Positions 50,135 to 59,546 of a stretch of DNA of 64,000 nucleotides are shown here, piece by piece. The position numbers and the translations under genes are program-made. The notes below the pieces were generated by a model. It ran no database searches, had not been told where the DNA came from, and saw only the letters and a list, made by a program, of their open reading frames with translations. The stretch is from UMGS1519 sp050951005 (GTDB lineage Bacteria; Actinomycetota; Coriobacteriia; Coriobacteriales; Eggerthellaceae), in the NCBI GenBank assembly GCA_050951005.1, contig JBMNIP010000002.1:372001-436000 (forward strand). Reading direction: 5' to 3'. Each line of letters begins with the position of its first letter. The first letter of the stretch is position 1.

Positions 50135-51667
50135 ATGAGTATTCTGTATTACCAGGGGACGACGCTCGACGAACGCGTCAACAACAGCCTGTCCGACGAC
50201 TTCAAGCACAATGCCATCAAGACCGCGCAGGAAACCTTCTACAACAAGCGCCGAAAACTGGTCTCCGAGATGCCCGAATGGGAATCCTACCGCCAGGCGG
50301 CACGGAATATCCGCCAGCATGTCAACGACAACCTTGACTTCTACGTGCGGGAATTCGTGGAGAATACCACCAAGCGCGGGAATATCGTGCACCTGGCCCC
50401 GACTGCTGAAGATGCCATCAACGAGGTTATCGACATCTGCGAATCGGTGAACGCCAAGCACATCGTGAAGTCGAAGAGCATGATGTCCGAAGAAATCGGC
50501 GTCAACGACGAGCTCGCCGCCGTCGGCGTGCAGGTCACCGAGACCGATTGCGCCGAGCATATTATCCAAACCGCCGGCGACAAGCCGTCGCATATCGTGG
50601 TCCCGGCCCTTCATTTCGACCGCAAGGCAATCGCCGAACTCTACCGCAAGAAACGCGGCTACACCGGCACCGACAATCCCGAGGAGATCACGCACTTCCT
50701 GCGCCATATCCTGCGCCGGGAGTTCCTGACCGCCGACATCGGCATGCGCGGCTGCAATTTCCCGGTTGCCAGCACCGGATCGCTGACCCTGGTTACCAAC
50801 GAGGGCAATGGCCGCATGGTCGACAGCATCCCGCAGGCGCAGATTGTGCTTGCCGGCATCGACCGCCTGGTTCCCGACCTGGATTCGCTCGATGTGATGA
50901 TGGCGCTGCTCGTACGCAGCTCTGTCGGGGCAAAGATGACCAACTACTTCACCATCGACTCGGGTCCGCGCCGTGACGGCGAGAACGACGGTCCGCGAGA
51001 AGTGCATGTGATCCTGATCGACAACGGTCGCAGCAGCTTGCTGGGCACCGAGTTCCGTCCCATGATGCGCTGCATCCGCTGCGGTGCCTGCCTGAACACC
51101 TGCCCGGTATACCGCCATATCACCGGCCATGGCTACGGTTCCATCTACCCAGGTCCGATGGGCATCGTATTGACACCCGCACTGCTCGGCTATGAGCAGA
51201 CGAGCGAATTACCGTATGCCTGCAGCCTGTGCGGTGCCTGCGACGACGATTGCCCGGTGAAGATCCCGCTTCACGAACTGATTCTGAAGCACCGCATGAA
51301 TATCGTCGACCAGGGACAGCAGCCGCATCCGGTCGAGGTGCCCATCTTCCAAGCCGCCGGCGCTGTGCTGGGCAACCGCCCGCTGTACGATGCGAGCATC
51401 AAGGTCGCCTCGTTCGGCATGAAGGCGTTGAGCCGCGGCACCGGATCGCTTGACGACCAGGACTCCTTCATCCCCGTTCTGGGAAGCTGGCTACAGACGC
51501 GCGACCTCGATAACGCCGCATCCATCAAATTCCGCGATTGGTTCGCACAGCGCGAACGGCACCATACCAGCACGCAGGTCCAAGAGAGAAACTACATCAC
51601 CGTTTCCCAAGAAGACCTTGATGAGTTCTACGCCTCCCGTTCGAAAAGTGGAAAGGGGAACCGGTAA
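50135..51667 (+). CDS. lutB: Lactate utilization protein LutB (iron-sulfur, LUD domain)
   Basis: 510 residues. The N-terminal two thirds is a LUD domain (GMRGCNFPVASTGSLTLVTN). The C-terminal ferredoxin-like part has two 4Fe-4S motifs, CIRCGACLNTCPV and CSLCGACDDDCPV, near 310 and 355. It is the electron-transferring core of the lactate oxidation complex. Its stop overlaps the lutC start (TAATG). Confidence 0.96.
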   Translation: MSILYYQGTTLDERVNNSLSDDFKHNAIKTAQETFYNKRRKLVSEMPEWESYRQAARNIRQHVNDNLDFYVREFVENTTKRGNIVHLAPTAEDAINEVIDICESVNAKHIVKSKSMMSEEIGVNDELAAVGVQVTETDCAEHIIQTAGDKPSHIVVPALHFDRKAIAELYRKKRGYTGTDNPEEITHFLRHILRREFLTADIGMRGCNFPVASTGSLTLVTNEGNGRMVDSIPQAQIVLAGIDRLVPDLDSLDVMMALLVRSSVGAKMTNYFTIDSGPRRDGENDGPREVHVILIDNGRSSLLGTEFRPMMRCIRCGACLNTCPVYRHITGHGYGSIYPGPMGIVLTPALLGYEQTSELPYACSLCGACDDDCPVKIPLHELILKHRMNIVDQGQQPHPVEVPIFQAAGAVLGNRPLYDASIKVASFGMKALSRGTGSLDDQDSFIPVLGSWLQTRDLDNAASIKFRDWFAQRERHHTSTQVQERNYITVSQEDLDEFYASRSKSGKGNR

Positions 51668-52374
51668 TGACGATGAGAGAACCTACCCTCGAGCAATTCC
51701 TGGCACCCATATCGCGCTCGCTCGGGCATCCCACCCCGCACATCGATCAACCGCTGCAGACGGCGGATATGATTCCGCCGCACGTGACCGACGGGCTGTC
51801 CCATGACGAGCTCGTCGAACGGTTCATCAGCGAGGCAACTGCCCTGCGCGCCGAGATTCACCGGGCAACGCCCGCAACTCTGCCATCTGTGCTCTCCGAG
51901 GCCATCGACGAACTCGGAGGTGGCAAGGTTGCCGTCCCCGACGATGAGCGTATCGCTTCCCTCCAAATGGAAGAATCCCTCAACGAGCATGCCGACGAAG
52001 TTGTCCGCTGGGACCCATCCCAAGACCGTGACTACAACGTCAACCGCACGGCAGAATGCAACATCGGCCTGACGTTCGCCACCGCCGCAATTGCCGAGAC
52101 CGGCACGATCATGCAGGTTTGCAGCGAAAAATGCGGGCGCAGCATCAGTTTGCTGCCGAACTACCACATCGCCATCGTGGATACGAAGTCGGTGGTATCC
52201 GCCCTGCGCGATGCGCTGAAGATCATGGATGACCTCGCCGATGAGAACGGAGACGGCCTGCCCTCCCAGGTCTGCTTCATCTCGGGTCCGTCAAACACCT
52301 CGGATATCGAGCTGGTACGGGTAGACGGTGTGCATGGCCCCATCAAGGTGTCCTACATCATGTTGGACGAGTAA
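51667..52374 (+). CDS. lutC: Lactate utilization protein LutC (LUD domain)
   Basis: 235 residues. A single LUD (DUF162) domain: NRTAECNIGLTFATAAIAET and the ISGPSNTSDIELVRVDGVHG C-terminal block are diagnostic. It completes the lutABC operon. The start overlaps the lutB stop by one base. A hairpin terminator follows. Confidence 0.95.
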   Translation: MTMREPTLEQFLAPISRSLGHPTPHIDQPLQTADMIPPHVTDGLSHDELVERFISEATALRAEIHRATPATLPSVLSEAIDELGGGKVAVPDDERIASLQMEESLNEHADEVVRWDPSQDRDYNVNRTAECNIGLTFATAAIAETGTIMQVCSEKCGRSISLLPNYHIAIVDTKSVVSALRDALKIMDDLADENGDGLPSQVCFISGPSNTSDIELVRVDGVHGPIKVSYIMLDE

Positions 52375-52411
52375 CGGCCGCCCGGCGGCAACGAACATCG
52401 AAGGACTACCC

Positions 52412-52448
52412 AAGGCCCCTGGCGGCAGCTTCGCCGTCAGGGGCCTTT
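52412..52448 (+). terminator. Terminator after lutABC
   Basis: AAGGCCCCTG-type arms (52412-52421 with 52438-52447) with an inner GGCG/CGCC stem, then TTTCC. Confidence 0.7.
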
Positions 52449-52528
52449 CCGTACCATCGGCCTGAAGCCTGACACAGCAGCATGGACAGGACCGCGATAC
52501 GCCGGTACAGACGGTACCTGCCCTGTGG

Positions 52529-53062
52529 CTACCGGACCAGCTGCCGCGGAGCTTTCAGGGCGGTATAGACCAGGTAGATACCGGCAATCAGGGCGAAAAG
52601 GGCGATCATGTACACCAGCATGTTCGGAAGCGCCATGATGATGATGGCCAGCACTATCGCCACCACCGACAGGATGATGCGGTTCGTTCCCATGAGCTCT
52701 TGATCGTGTCCGCGTTCCCGGATGCCAAGAGCCAGGTTGAACACGCCGAATATCAACAGAGCGAAGAACATCAGCCAAACGAGCACCACCGTCGAGGTGA
52801 CCGGGTTCGCCACAAAGAGGATGCCCAAGACAAGCGAGAACACGGTCCACATGCTCAGCGATGCAGTGGGGAACAAGCCATCGGCGGTAAAACGCATCAT
52901 CAAGCAGGAAGCACCGGTCACGATGAAACCGACACCGATAAGCACGCCGGCAACACCGAACGCCAGCCCGGGCGAAAAGAAACAGACAAGCGCCACGATT
53001 ACCAACACGATGCCGCTGATCAACAGCGGCCAAGCGGCAAAGCGCTCTTCGTATTCTGCCAT
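52529..53062 (-). CDS. HdeD-like membrane protein (DUF308)
   Basis: 177 residues, six predicted spans in three helix pairs, the DUF308/HdeD layout (WPLLISGIVLVIVALVCFFSP, FGVAGVLIGVGFIVTG). HdeD relates to acid or envelope stress in enterobacteria; the function here is unknown. Start 53062 with AAAGGAG. It follows the acyl-ACP thioesterase gene by 20 bases and is probably co-transcribed. Confidence 0.85.
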   Translation of the reverse strand: MAEYEERFAAWPLLISGIVLVIVALVCFFSPGLAFGVAGVLIGVGFIVTGASCLMMRFTADGLFPTASLSMWTVFSLVLGILFVANPVTSTVVLVWLMFFALLIFGVFNLALGIRERGHDQELMGTNRIILSVVAIVLAIIIMALPNMLVYMIALFALIAGIYLVYTALKAPRQLVR

Positions 53063-53082
53063 GGTTCGATCGACTCCTTTAT

Positions 53083-53883
53083 CTAGTCCTGTGCGGCGAA
53101 TTTGAACATACAGCCGAATGAGGGATCGCCTGCCTCGGTCGTTCCGAACAGGCGAACCCAACCGTCATCGTCGGCAACAACGGCATCTGAGGTGAGGCTT
53201 CGGGCATTGCAGCGCACCTGAAGCTCTTGGCCTATCTTGGTTTCCTGGTCATAGCTGATCTCCATGTCGGTAATCCAGCCATTCTGCTGCGGCTCGGGCA
53301 GGCTGTCCTGCGCATAGGCCACGTAACGGGCATTGTTCACGTGCCCGTTGCTGTCCAGGTCGTTGAACGTCGCTCTAACCGTGCGCAGGCAAACGGTTTC
53401 CTCGCGAGTACGGATACGCCGCTTAGGCTCGACGGCAGGAGCGTCTTCGCACACGACATCCTCCCATTTGACAAAGGGGAAGTCATTCATGCGAATCGGC
53501 GTTCCCTCGGGACCGATAACCAGGAAGATGCCCGATCCCGCGGCAATCATGTCGCCCTCTGCCCCGCGCATCTCATAGCCGCGGTACACCTGCAGGCTGC
53601 GAATCTTGTATGGCCAGGTGCGCAGCATCACACGCGCCGTATCGGGCACATCGCGATAGATATGCACGGCCGATCGGGTCAAGATGAAATAATGGCCGCG
53701 TTCCTTCATATAGCGGTGGCTCAAGGAACGTTCCCCGAAATCATCCCCTGCCAGATCCATGAACAACCGCGAAAGCTCGGCCGGTTTGATATGGCCGTTC
53801 CGATCGTTCAACGCAAAGGGAATCGTGGTCTCCTCGAGAAACGATCGGTCGTCGGCACGCCACTGGTTGAAGGTTTGTCTCAT
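53083..53883 (-). CDS. Acyl-ACP thioesterase (double hotdog)
   Basis: 266 residues. The second hotdog domain carries the catalytic region FNDLDSNGHVNNARYVAYA. The first begins LNDRNGHIKPAELSRLFMD. This is the FatA/FatB-like bacterial family that releases free fatty acids from ACP. It may feed free acids to the CoA ligases upstream, an inference. Start 53883 with AAGGAAGC. A probable operon with the HdeD-like gene. Confidence 0.9.
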   Translation of the reverse strand: MRQTFNQWRADDRSFLEETTIPFALNDRNGHIKPAELSRLFMDLAGDDFGERSLSHRYMKERGHYFILTRSAVHIYRDVPDTARVMLRTWPYKIRSLQVYRGYEMRGAEGDMIAAGSGIFLVIGPEGTPIRMNDFPFVKWEDVVCEDAPAVEPKRRIRTREETVCLRTVRATFNDLDSNGHVNNARYVAYAQDSLPEPQQNGWITDMEISYDQETKIGQELQVRCNARSLTSDAVVADDDGWVRLFGTTEAGDPSFGCMFKFAAQD

Positions 53884-53993
53884 ATCCGCTTCCTTCGGCA
53901 GCAGGGGGTCAGCCCCTGCACGATGAAAGCCGCCATGCCCCCGAAAAGTCGGCGTCGACGGCTTTCGGTCCTCAATTGCAACAGATGACGGGG

Positions 53994-54521
53994 TTATTCA
54001 AGGCAGCCGTTATCCCGGAGCATCTTCACAAGCCCGCGAGCAGCCTTACGCACGGAAATATCGCTGACATCGATGGTGTAATCCGCATACCGATCGTACA
54101 GGGGAGTGCGTTCATCATAGAGCTGATGGAGATCGACCACCTTGCCGTTGCGCAGCACGACGCCGCGCTCGTCCAGATCGCCCAGACGACGCTCCAGCTC
54201 TTCGTAGGTGATCTTGAGCTGGACCACGGTGCCGATCGACTTGAGATGTTCCATCGCCTCTTCGGAATAGACAGCGGAACCGCCTGTGGCGATGATGCTG
54301 TGATGGCGCTCAATCTGCTTGAGAACCTCGTTCTCAACCTGGATAAAGCCCTCCGGCCCCATCGCATCGATTATCATCTGCAGCGTCTTATCGGTTTGCT
54401 CTTGGATAAGCAGGTCGGCATCAACAAACGAATAATTCAAGATCTTCGCTGCGACAATGCCCAATGTCGACTTACCGGCACCGGGAAGGCCGATGAGGAT
54501 AATGTTGTCTTTTTTCGCCAT
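53994..54521 (-). CDS. aroK: Shikimate kinase family protein
   Basis: 175 residues. The P-loop GLPGAGKST (11-19), the shikimate-binding DADLLIQE (34-41) and the ATGGSAVYSEE block (about 78-88) agree with shikimate kinase: shikimate + ATP to shikimate-3-phosphate. The protein also has LYDRYADYTIDVS near the C-terminus. As a lone gene outside an aro cluster it could be a related small-molecule kinase, so the symbol is tentative. Weak ribosome site (AAAGGTATC). Confidence 0.85.
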   Translation of the reverse strand: MAKKDNIILIGLPGAGKSTLGIVAAKILNYSFVDADLLIQEQTDKTLQMIIDAMGPEGFIQVENEVLKQIERHHSIIATGGSAVYSEEAMEHLKSIGTVVQLKITYEELERRLGDLDERGVVLRNGKVVDLHQLYDERTPLYDRYADYTIDVSDISVRKAARGLVKMLRDNGCLE

Positions 54522-54689
54522 GAGATACCTTTTCTATTATGCAAACGTTCGCGTTTCACTATAGCAAAACTGGTCCGGTACGCCCCACCTGTACCGCGTG
54601 TTTTATACAAACGATACCGACAAGGCATCCCCGACCGGCTCCGACTCGACTGGGGATGCAAATCTCGGGGTTGACGATAATGCGATAGG

Positions 54690-56684
54690 CTATCGGGCTC
54701 CGCCACCCCCACCGAAGCCGCCACCTCCGCCGAAGCCTCCGCCAGAGAAACCGCCTCCGCCGCCGGAGGCGTCGGACATCGAGGTGAACACGTCGGTCAC
54801 CGTGCTGTCGAAGAGGTCGGCCGCCGAGAATGCGCTGGAAGCCACTCCGGTCTCGCACCAATAGAAGGGCATGTAGGTGTAACCGCCAACCGCCATGGAG
54901 TCCTCCTCGAAGAGATCGGGCATGGCGGTCTTCAGCTGTTTGATCACCTGATCGGCAATGCCGAAAAGGTAAGCGTACACCATGAACTCGCCCCATACCT
55001 TCACCCCCGTGGGAGGCTGCTCGTCCAGCCGCGTGAAATCGCGCAGCCAGTTGCGCAGGGCCTCGTTATGCGCCTGCAGCTCGGCACCTTTACGCGTTCG
55101 TCGATCCATGAACCGGGAGAACACGAGCATCACGAGGAAAGTGGGGATCAGGGCGATAACGGGATAGGGGTTCCCGGCAAAGATGCAGCACAGGATGCCG
55201 ACAACGAGATACAGGATGGCGCCGATAAACAGCATCGCCTGACGTCGTTTTCCCTTGGCCTCGAAGATATCGGCCTGCATCGTGCGCGCCGTCAGCTTCC
55301 CCTGCCATGCCTGCACCTCCTTGCTGAATTCTTCGGGGTGGTCCTTGCCGTATTGCGCAATCTGCGACATCCACAGCGAATCAGCCCCGCCAGCCACTAC
55401 ATCGAACACGATGCGCAGCGCCTCGGTATCAAGTTCGTCGGTCAGCGTATCGGCAACTTCGTGGATACGTGTCAGATACAGCTCGTCTACCTGCTTGGTA
55501 CGCCCGAAATGCCCCTTGGTCTCATAGGATCCCTTGTTGATGGCTATCGCCCCTTCGGCCGAAAGATGCATGAGCGTCGCCGTCAGGTCGTTTGAGTCTT
55601 CCTTTCTGAAGCGCCAGCAGCGCCCGACGACTGCGGGATGCAGTTCCTTATCGGGCACATCACGCCAGTATTCCTCCTGGAACTCGGGCTTCAGCTCGCG
55701 TCCGTTACGGAGGAACATGAGGATGACCCAGATCACCAGCGCAAGCGACAAGACGATGAAGGCGATCACGAACGCTATTCGACCGATGCGCTTGGCATTG
55801 GCCTCATCGGCCCAGTTGGCCTCCTCCTCCAGAATCGTATCGAGGCCCAGCTCGTCACCGTGTGCTGTTTTTGCCGAAGCGCTGAGTTTGGTAAGCCATT
55901 CCACTGGAAAGACAACACGAGCCTCGCCGTACTGGCCAGAGGAGATGCGGTCGACCTTGTAGACCACCGTGCCCTTTGAGGTGATATCAACCGTACCGTC
56001 AAGCGGTCCATGCCCCCAAGCCCGCAGGTTCTCACCGGCTGTGATCTTCGTACCGACGGGAATCGGCAGATGGATGACGCAGGTGACGTCCTCGGAATCG
56101 GCACCCCAACCGCTCCCCACGTATTTCCAGTAGATCTCGCCGACATCCTCGTAGGCAATGGCCGCCTCCTTGACCGTATAGTCGATGGTGGCCGTCATGT
56201 CCTGGTCGTTCGCATCGAAAAATACATAGAGGGTGGTCTGCTTCTTGTCGTAGGACCAGGAAGTGGTGCCGGGACCGCCGGAATTGCGCCAAGAGGTTTG
56301 GAAGGGCACCGATTCGAGCTTCTGGGATTTTGCGTTGGATTCCTCCCCGGGATCGTATACGGCGAGTTTCACCGAATTGACGGTATAGCCATGCCGATCC
56401 TGATTATCCACGTCGGATGCCTCGAAATTCCACCACACCGCACTGAAGGAACCGTCGAAGGAAAAATGACGCTTTTCCACCACATGCAGGTCGCCATTCG
56501 GCAGCACCTCCGCGTTGATGGTAACCTTGGGCATCGTGTAGCTTTTTGCCTGCGCAGGAGCCGAAGCGGCTACGAGCAGGAAGAACGTCGCAATGCAGAT
56601 GAGGCACGCAGCCGCCAGGGGTCGCACGGTCCGGAAAAACACATGGCTCGACGCGGAGATTTGCGCGTTGCCTGTGTATTGCAT
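54690..56684 (-). CDS. DUF2207 membrane protein with a Gly-rich tail
   Basis: 664 residues. A signal or anchor segment (about 20-45, ending APAQAKS) precedes an extracytoplasmic DUF2207 domain (KVTINAEVLPNGDLHVVEKR). A span near 305-325 and a paired span near 475-510 follow, with cytoplasmic domains between them. The C-terminus is a low-complexity Gly/Phe tail (GGGFGGGGGFGGGGG), as in related proteins. Start 56684 is six bases from AGGAGG; 56690 is too close to it. DUF2207 proteins often pair with LemA, found just past the tRNA. Confidence 0.88.
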   Translation of the reverse strand: MQYTGNAQISASSHVFFRTVRPLAAACLICIATFFLLVAASAPAQAKSYTMPKVTINAEVLPNGDLHVVEKRHFSFDGSFSAVWWNFEASDVDNQDRHGYTVNSVKLAVYDPGEESNAKSQKLESVPFQTSWRNSGGPGTTSWSYDKKQTTLYVFFDANDQDMTATIDYTVKEAAIAYEDVGEIYWKYVGSGWGADSEDVTCVIHLPIPVGTKITAGENLRAWGHGPLDGTVDITSKGTVVYKVDRISSGQYGEARVVFPVEWLTKLSASAKTAHGDELGLDTILEEEANWADEANAKRIGRIAFVIAFIVLSLALVIWVILMFLRNGRELKPEFQEEYWRDVPDKELHPAVVGRCWRFRKEDSNDLTATLMHLSAEGAIAINKGSYETKGHFGRTKQVDELYLTRIHEVADTLTDELDTEALRIVFDVVAGGADSLWMSQIAQYGKDHPEEFSKEVQAWQGKLTARTMQADIFEAKGKRRQAMLFIGAILYLVVGILCCIFAGNPYPVIALIPTFLVMLVFSRFMDRRTRKGAELQAHNEALRNWLRDFTRLDEQPPTGVKVWGEFMVYAYLFGIADQVIKQLKTAMPDLFEEDSMAVGGYTYMPFYWCETGVASSAFSAADLFDSTVTDVFTSMSDASGGGGGFSGGGFGGGGGFGGGGGAR

Positions 56685-56695
56685 GGGCATCCTCC

Positions 56696-56724
56696 TTGCA
56701 AGTTTGGATTTCTCACGGTATCAT
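56696..56724 (+). promoter_or_regulatory. Promoter of tRNA-Ser(GCT)
   Basis: -35 TTGCAA (56696-56701), 17-base spacer and -10 TATCAT (56719-56724), 21 bases before the tRNA. It overlaps the ribosome site region of the divergent DUF2207 gene. Confidence 0.7.
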
Positions 56725-56745
56725 TTCAAACCGCTGATTCGTATT

Positions 56746-56836
56746 GGAGAGCTGACCGAGAGGCCGAAGGTGCTCGCCTGCTAAGCGAGTATACGCCAAA
56801 AGCGTATCTGGGGTTCGAATCCCCAGCTCTCCGCCA
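56746..56836 (+). tRNA. tRNA-Ser (anticodon GCT)
   Basis: A class II tRNA with a long variable arm (TACGC/GCGTA). The acceptor GGAGAGC pairs with GCTCTCC. The anticodon loop CTGCTAA gives GCU, the T-loop is GGTTCGAATCC, the discriminator is G and CCA is encoded at 56834-56836. Confidence 0.95.
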
Positions 56837-56844
56837 GTACACAC

Positions 56845-56879
56845 AAGGGCTTCCAAACCGTCGGGTTGGAAGCCCTTTT
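56845..56879 (+). terminator. Terminator of tRNA-Ser(GCT)
   Basis: GGGCTTCCAA (56847-56856) pairs with TTGGAAGCCC (56866-56875), followed by TTTT. Confidence 0.9.
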
Positions 56880-56910
56880 CGTATCGTTCCCATGCTGCCG
56901 GCTCGCGAGT

Positions 56911-57585
56911 CTACGCGTCCGGAGGCTGTTGCATCTTGATGCTGGGAGCCGCAGGAGCCTCTTCGACATCGGGGCCGGCCTGTCGCGCAGTGCCCGGCGC
57001 ATGTTCGGCGTTCGAAGCCGTTTCGGCATCCGGTGTGAACGCCACGGACGGCGCAGTAGCCGCTTGAGCCGCAGCCGAGAAGCCCGCCTTCTCCTTGAAC
57101 CCGAAGGGCTTGGCCACCAGCAGACCGGGGAAGGTCTGAATCGCGTTGTTGTAGGTCATGACCGTATCGTTGTAGCTTTGGCGCATATAGGAGATCTTGT
57201 CCTCGGTCTCCGTCAGCTCGCGCTGGAGCTCTAGGAAGTTCTGGTTGGCCTTCAGGTCCGGATACGCCTCGGCTACGGCGAACAGGTTCTTCAGGCAGTC
57301 CGTGAGCATGTTGTCGGCGGCAGCCTGCTCGTCGGGAGTCGACGCGTTCATCACGGCCGTGCGTGCCTTGGTGACTGCCTCGAAGGTACCGCGCTCATGC
57401 GCTGCATAGCCTTTCACCGTTTCGACAAGATTGGGAATCAGATCGAGACGGCGCTGCAGCTGGACCGAGATCTGCGTCCAGGCATTGCCGACGCGGTTTC
57501 GCAGTGTGACCAGGTTGTTATACAGGAGAATGGCGATAATCGCCAAGACGATGACGATTACCAGGATAACGATTCCCGCTTCCAT
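56911..57585 (-). CDS. lemA: LemA family protein
   Basis: 224 residues. An N-terminal span (about 4-24, IVILVIVIVLAIIAILLY) is followed by the LemA four-helix domain: NNLVTLRNRVGNAWTQISVQLQ, then RLDLIPNLVETVKGY. The C-terminal 60 residues are Ala/Pro/Glu-rich and probably disordered. LemA proteins are outward-facing, and many sit beside DUF2207 genes, as here across a tRNA. Start 57585 with AAGGGAAG; the longer frame to 57618 lacks support. The function is not established. Confidence 0.92.
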   Translation of the reverse strand: MEAGIVILVIVIVLAIIAILLYNNLVTLRNRVGNAWTQISVQLQRRLDLIPNLVETVKGYAAHERGTFEAVTKARTAVMNASTPDEQAAADNMLTDCLKNLFAVAEAYPDLKANQNFLELQRELTETEDKISYMRQSYNDTVMTYNNAIQTFPGLLVAKPFGFKEKAGFSAAAQAATAPSVAFTPDAETASNAEHAPGTARQAGPDVEEAPAAPSIKMQQPPDA

Positions 57586-57669
57586 AGGGGCTTCCCTTCG
57601 TTGGGGGCGCCGAAACACCCGTTGTTTGGAATGTACATTCTAGCATGAGCATATCTGGGGAACGTAATA

Positions 57670-57693
57670 GGACGCGCCCCAAAGAGCGCGTCC
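57670..57693 (-). terminator. Stem-loop after the lactate permease locus
   Basis: GGACGCGC (57670-57677) pairs with GCGCGTCC (57686-57693), about 35 bases past the permease stop. The U-tract is poor. Confidence 0.55.
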
Positions 57694-57725
57694 CACAAAA
57701 ACTTCGATGTACGCAGCAGAAGCCC

Positions 57726-59399
57726 TTACGGAATCATGAAGGCAAGCACGGTGGACTGCAGGTACACCAGCACGCACAGTGCAAGCAGCATGCCGATGGA
57801 CCACGGTAGCACCGAGCGCATGATATTGCTCTCCTTCTCGCCCGTCGCACCGGCGGCAATGGCCAGCGACTGCGGGGAGATCATCTTGCCGATCACACCG
57901 CCCATGGTATTGGCCGCCAAGAACAGATCGGGGTCTACGTCGGCAAGCGCCGGATTCGCTGCTGCCGCCTGGTACTGCAGGCTTGCGAACAACGCGTTCG
58001 CAGAAGTATCCGACCCAGTGACGGCAGTTCCGATCCAGCCGAGGATCGGGGAGATAAGCGGGAACAGCGGTCCGGTGGCCGCCAGTGCCTCGCCGATGGA
58101 GATGGTTTGGCCGGAGAAGTTCATCACATAGGCAAGGGACAGCACCATGACCATCGTCAGCGCCGCAAAGCGCATATCGTAGGTGGTGACGCCGATTTCC
58201 CTGATTGCACCGCCCATGTTCATCTTGAACTGGCCGTTGCCGTTGAAGCGTGTGTACAGGAATGCGGTGATGATACCGGAGACCAGCAGCATGAAACCGG
58301 GATTTGTAAACCAGTTGATCGTGTAGGAGGTACCCGGGTCGGCTCCCATGGCGTTCAGGATCTAGCCGCCGATGATCGGCCAGGCGAACTTGGTGTTGAA
58401 GGTGGCCAGCCAATCGTTGATGCCCAGCTTGCAGATGGCGAAAACCGCGACGACAATTGCATACGGCATCAGGCACATCCAGGTTCGGACGGCCGGCAGC
58501 TTAACAGCCTCGCCCTCGACCGGCGGCAACTCGAAGCGGGCACGTGCCTCATCGACGTTCCGCGGGCGCCAGAAATGCATGAACAGCACGGCGACGAACA
58601 GCGAGACGAGCGAAGCCATGACGTCGGTCAGCTCGAATGCAAAGAAGTTCGAGCACCACCACTGGACGACGGCGAACGAGAGGCCGATAACCAGGCAGGG
58701 CAGCCAGCAATCGCGCACGCCCTGCTTGCCATCCAGGATGATCATGGCCAACAGCGGCACAACCGCAGCGAACAGCGGTGCCTGATGACCCGCGATAGCG
58801 GCAATGTGCGAGGCGTACTGGGCCGAAAGGACCGCGTCACCGCCGGCAACCACGGAACCGGCAGTCAGAATTGGGGTGCCGATGGCGCCGAAGGCAACCG
58901 GCGCGGTATTCACGATCAGGCATACCATGGCTGCCCGCTTCGGCTTCACGCCCAACGTCAGCAGCATCGTAGCGGTAATCGCGATCGGCGCACCGAAACC
59001 GGCAAGGGCTTCCAGCAGGCCACCGAAGCAGAAGGCGATCAACACCGCCTGGATACGGATGTCGCCACCGCCGATCTGGTCGAAGAACCGGCGCAGGTCC
59101 TCGAAACGCCCGGAAAGCACGCTCATGCGGTAGAACCATACGGCCATGATGACAATCCAGGCAATGGGGAATGCACCATAGCAGGCGCCTTGCAGGGCGG
59201 ACATCAATGCGTATTCGGTGGGCATGTTCCATCCGATGATGGCCACGATGATTGCCGTTGCCAGGGCAACCATACCCGAGGTATGGGCTTTCGCCTTCAC
59301 GCCCAACAGCATGATGAAGAACACCAGCAAGGGCAAACAGGCGACCAGGGCAGAAACCGTCAGGTTCCCGCCGATTGGAGCAATGGAAGCTTCAAACAT
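57726..59399 (-). pseudogene. lctP: Lactate permease (LctP family) interrupted by an amber stop
   Basis: 557 codons in one frame, matching a full-length LctP permease of 12-14 spans, except for a TAG at 58362-58364 (codon 346). Upstream of it 345 residues read through AGFGAPIAITATMLLTLGV and PAVRTWMCLMPYA. Downstream the frame continues without a gap (ILNAMGADPGTSY... to TVLAFMIP). A single base change (CAG, AAG, GAG or TGG to TAG) explains it. Alternatives are a sequencing error or suppression. The second half could also restart at the ATG at 58349, but no ribosome site is evident there. Start 59399 has AAAGGAT. It would pair functionally with lutABC. Confidence 0.9.
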
Positions 59400-59546
59400 G
59401 AATTGAAATCCTTTCGACAGAGACGTCGAAGGATTTTACCCATATTTCACCAGGGTTAACATGCGCAACGGCAAGGAAAATGGCAAGCGGCAGTTGACCG
59501 GCGCATTTTCCCTGCACCGGTCCGGCCAGCGTTGCGAATCGGACGC

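Noticed and set aside
54598..54864. A proline-rich 88-codon plus-strand frame
   Set aside because: It is the reverse complement of the Gly-rich tail of the DUF2207 gene.
58362..58364. Programmed amber decoding (pyrrolysine) in the lactate permease
   Set aside because: Permeases are not known pyrrolysine proteins and no pyl genes are present in the window. A nonsense mutation or read error is simpler.
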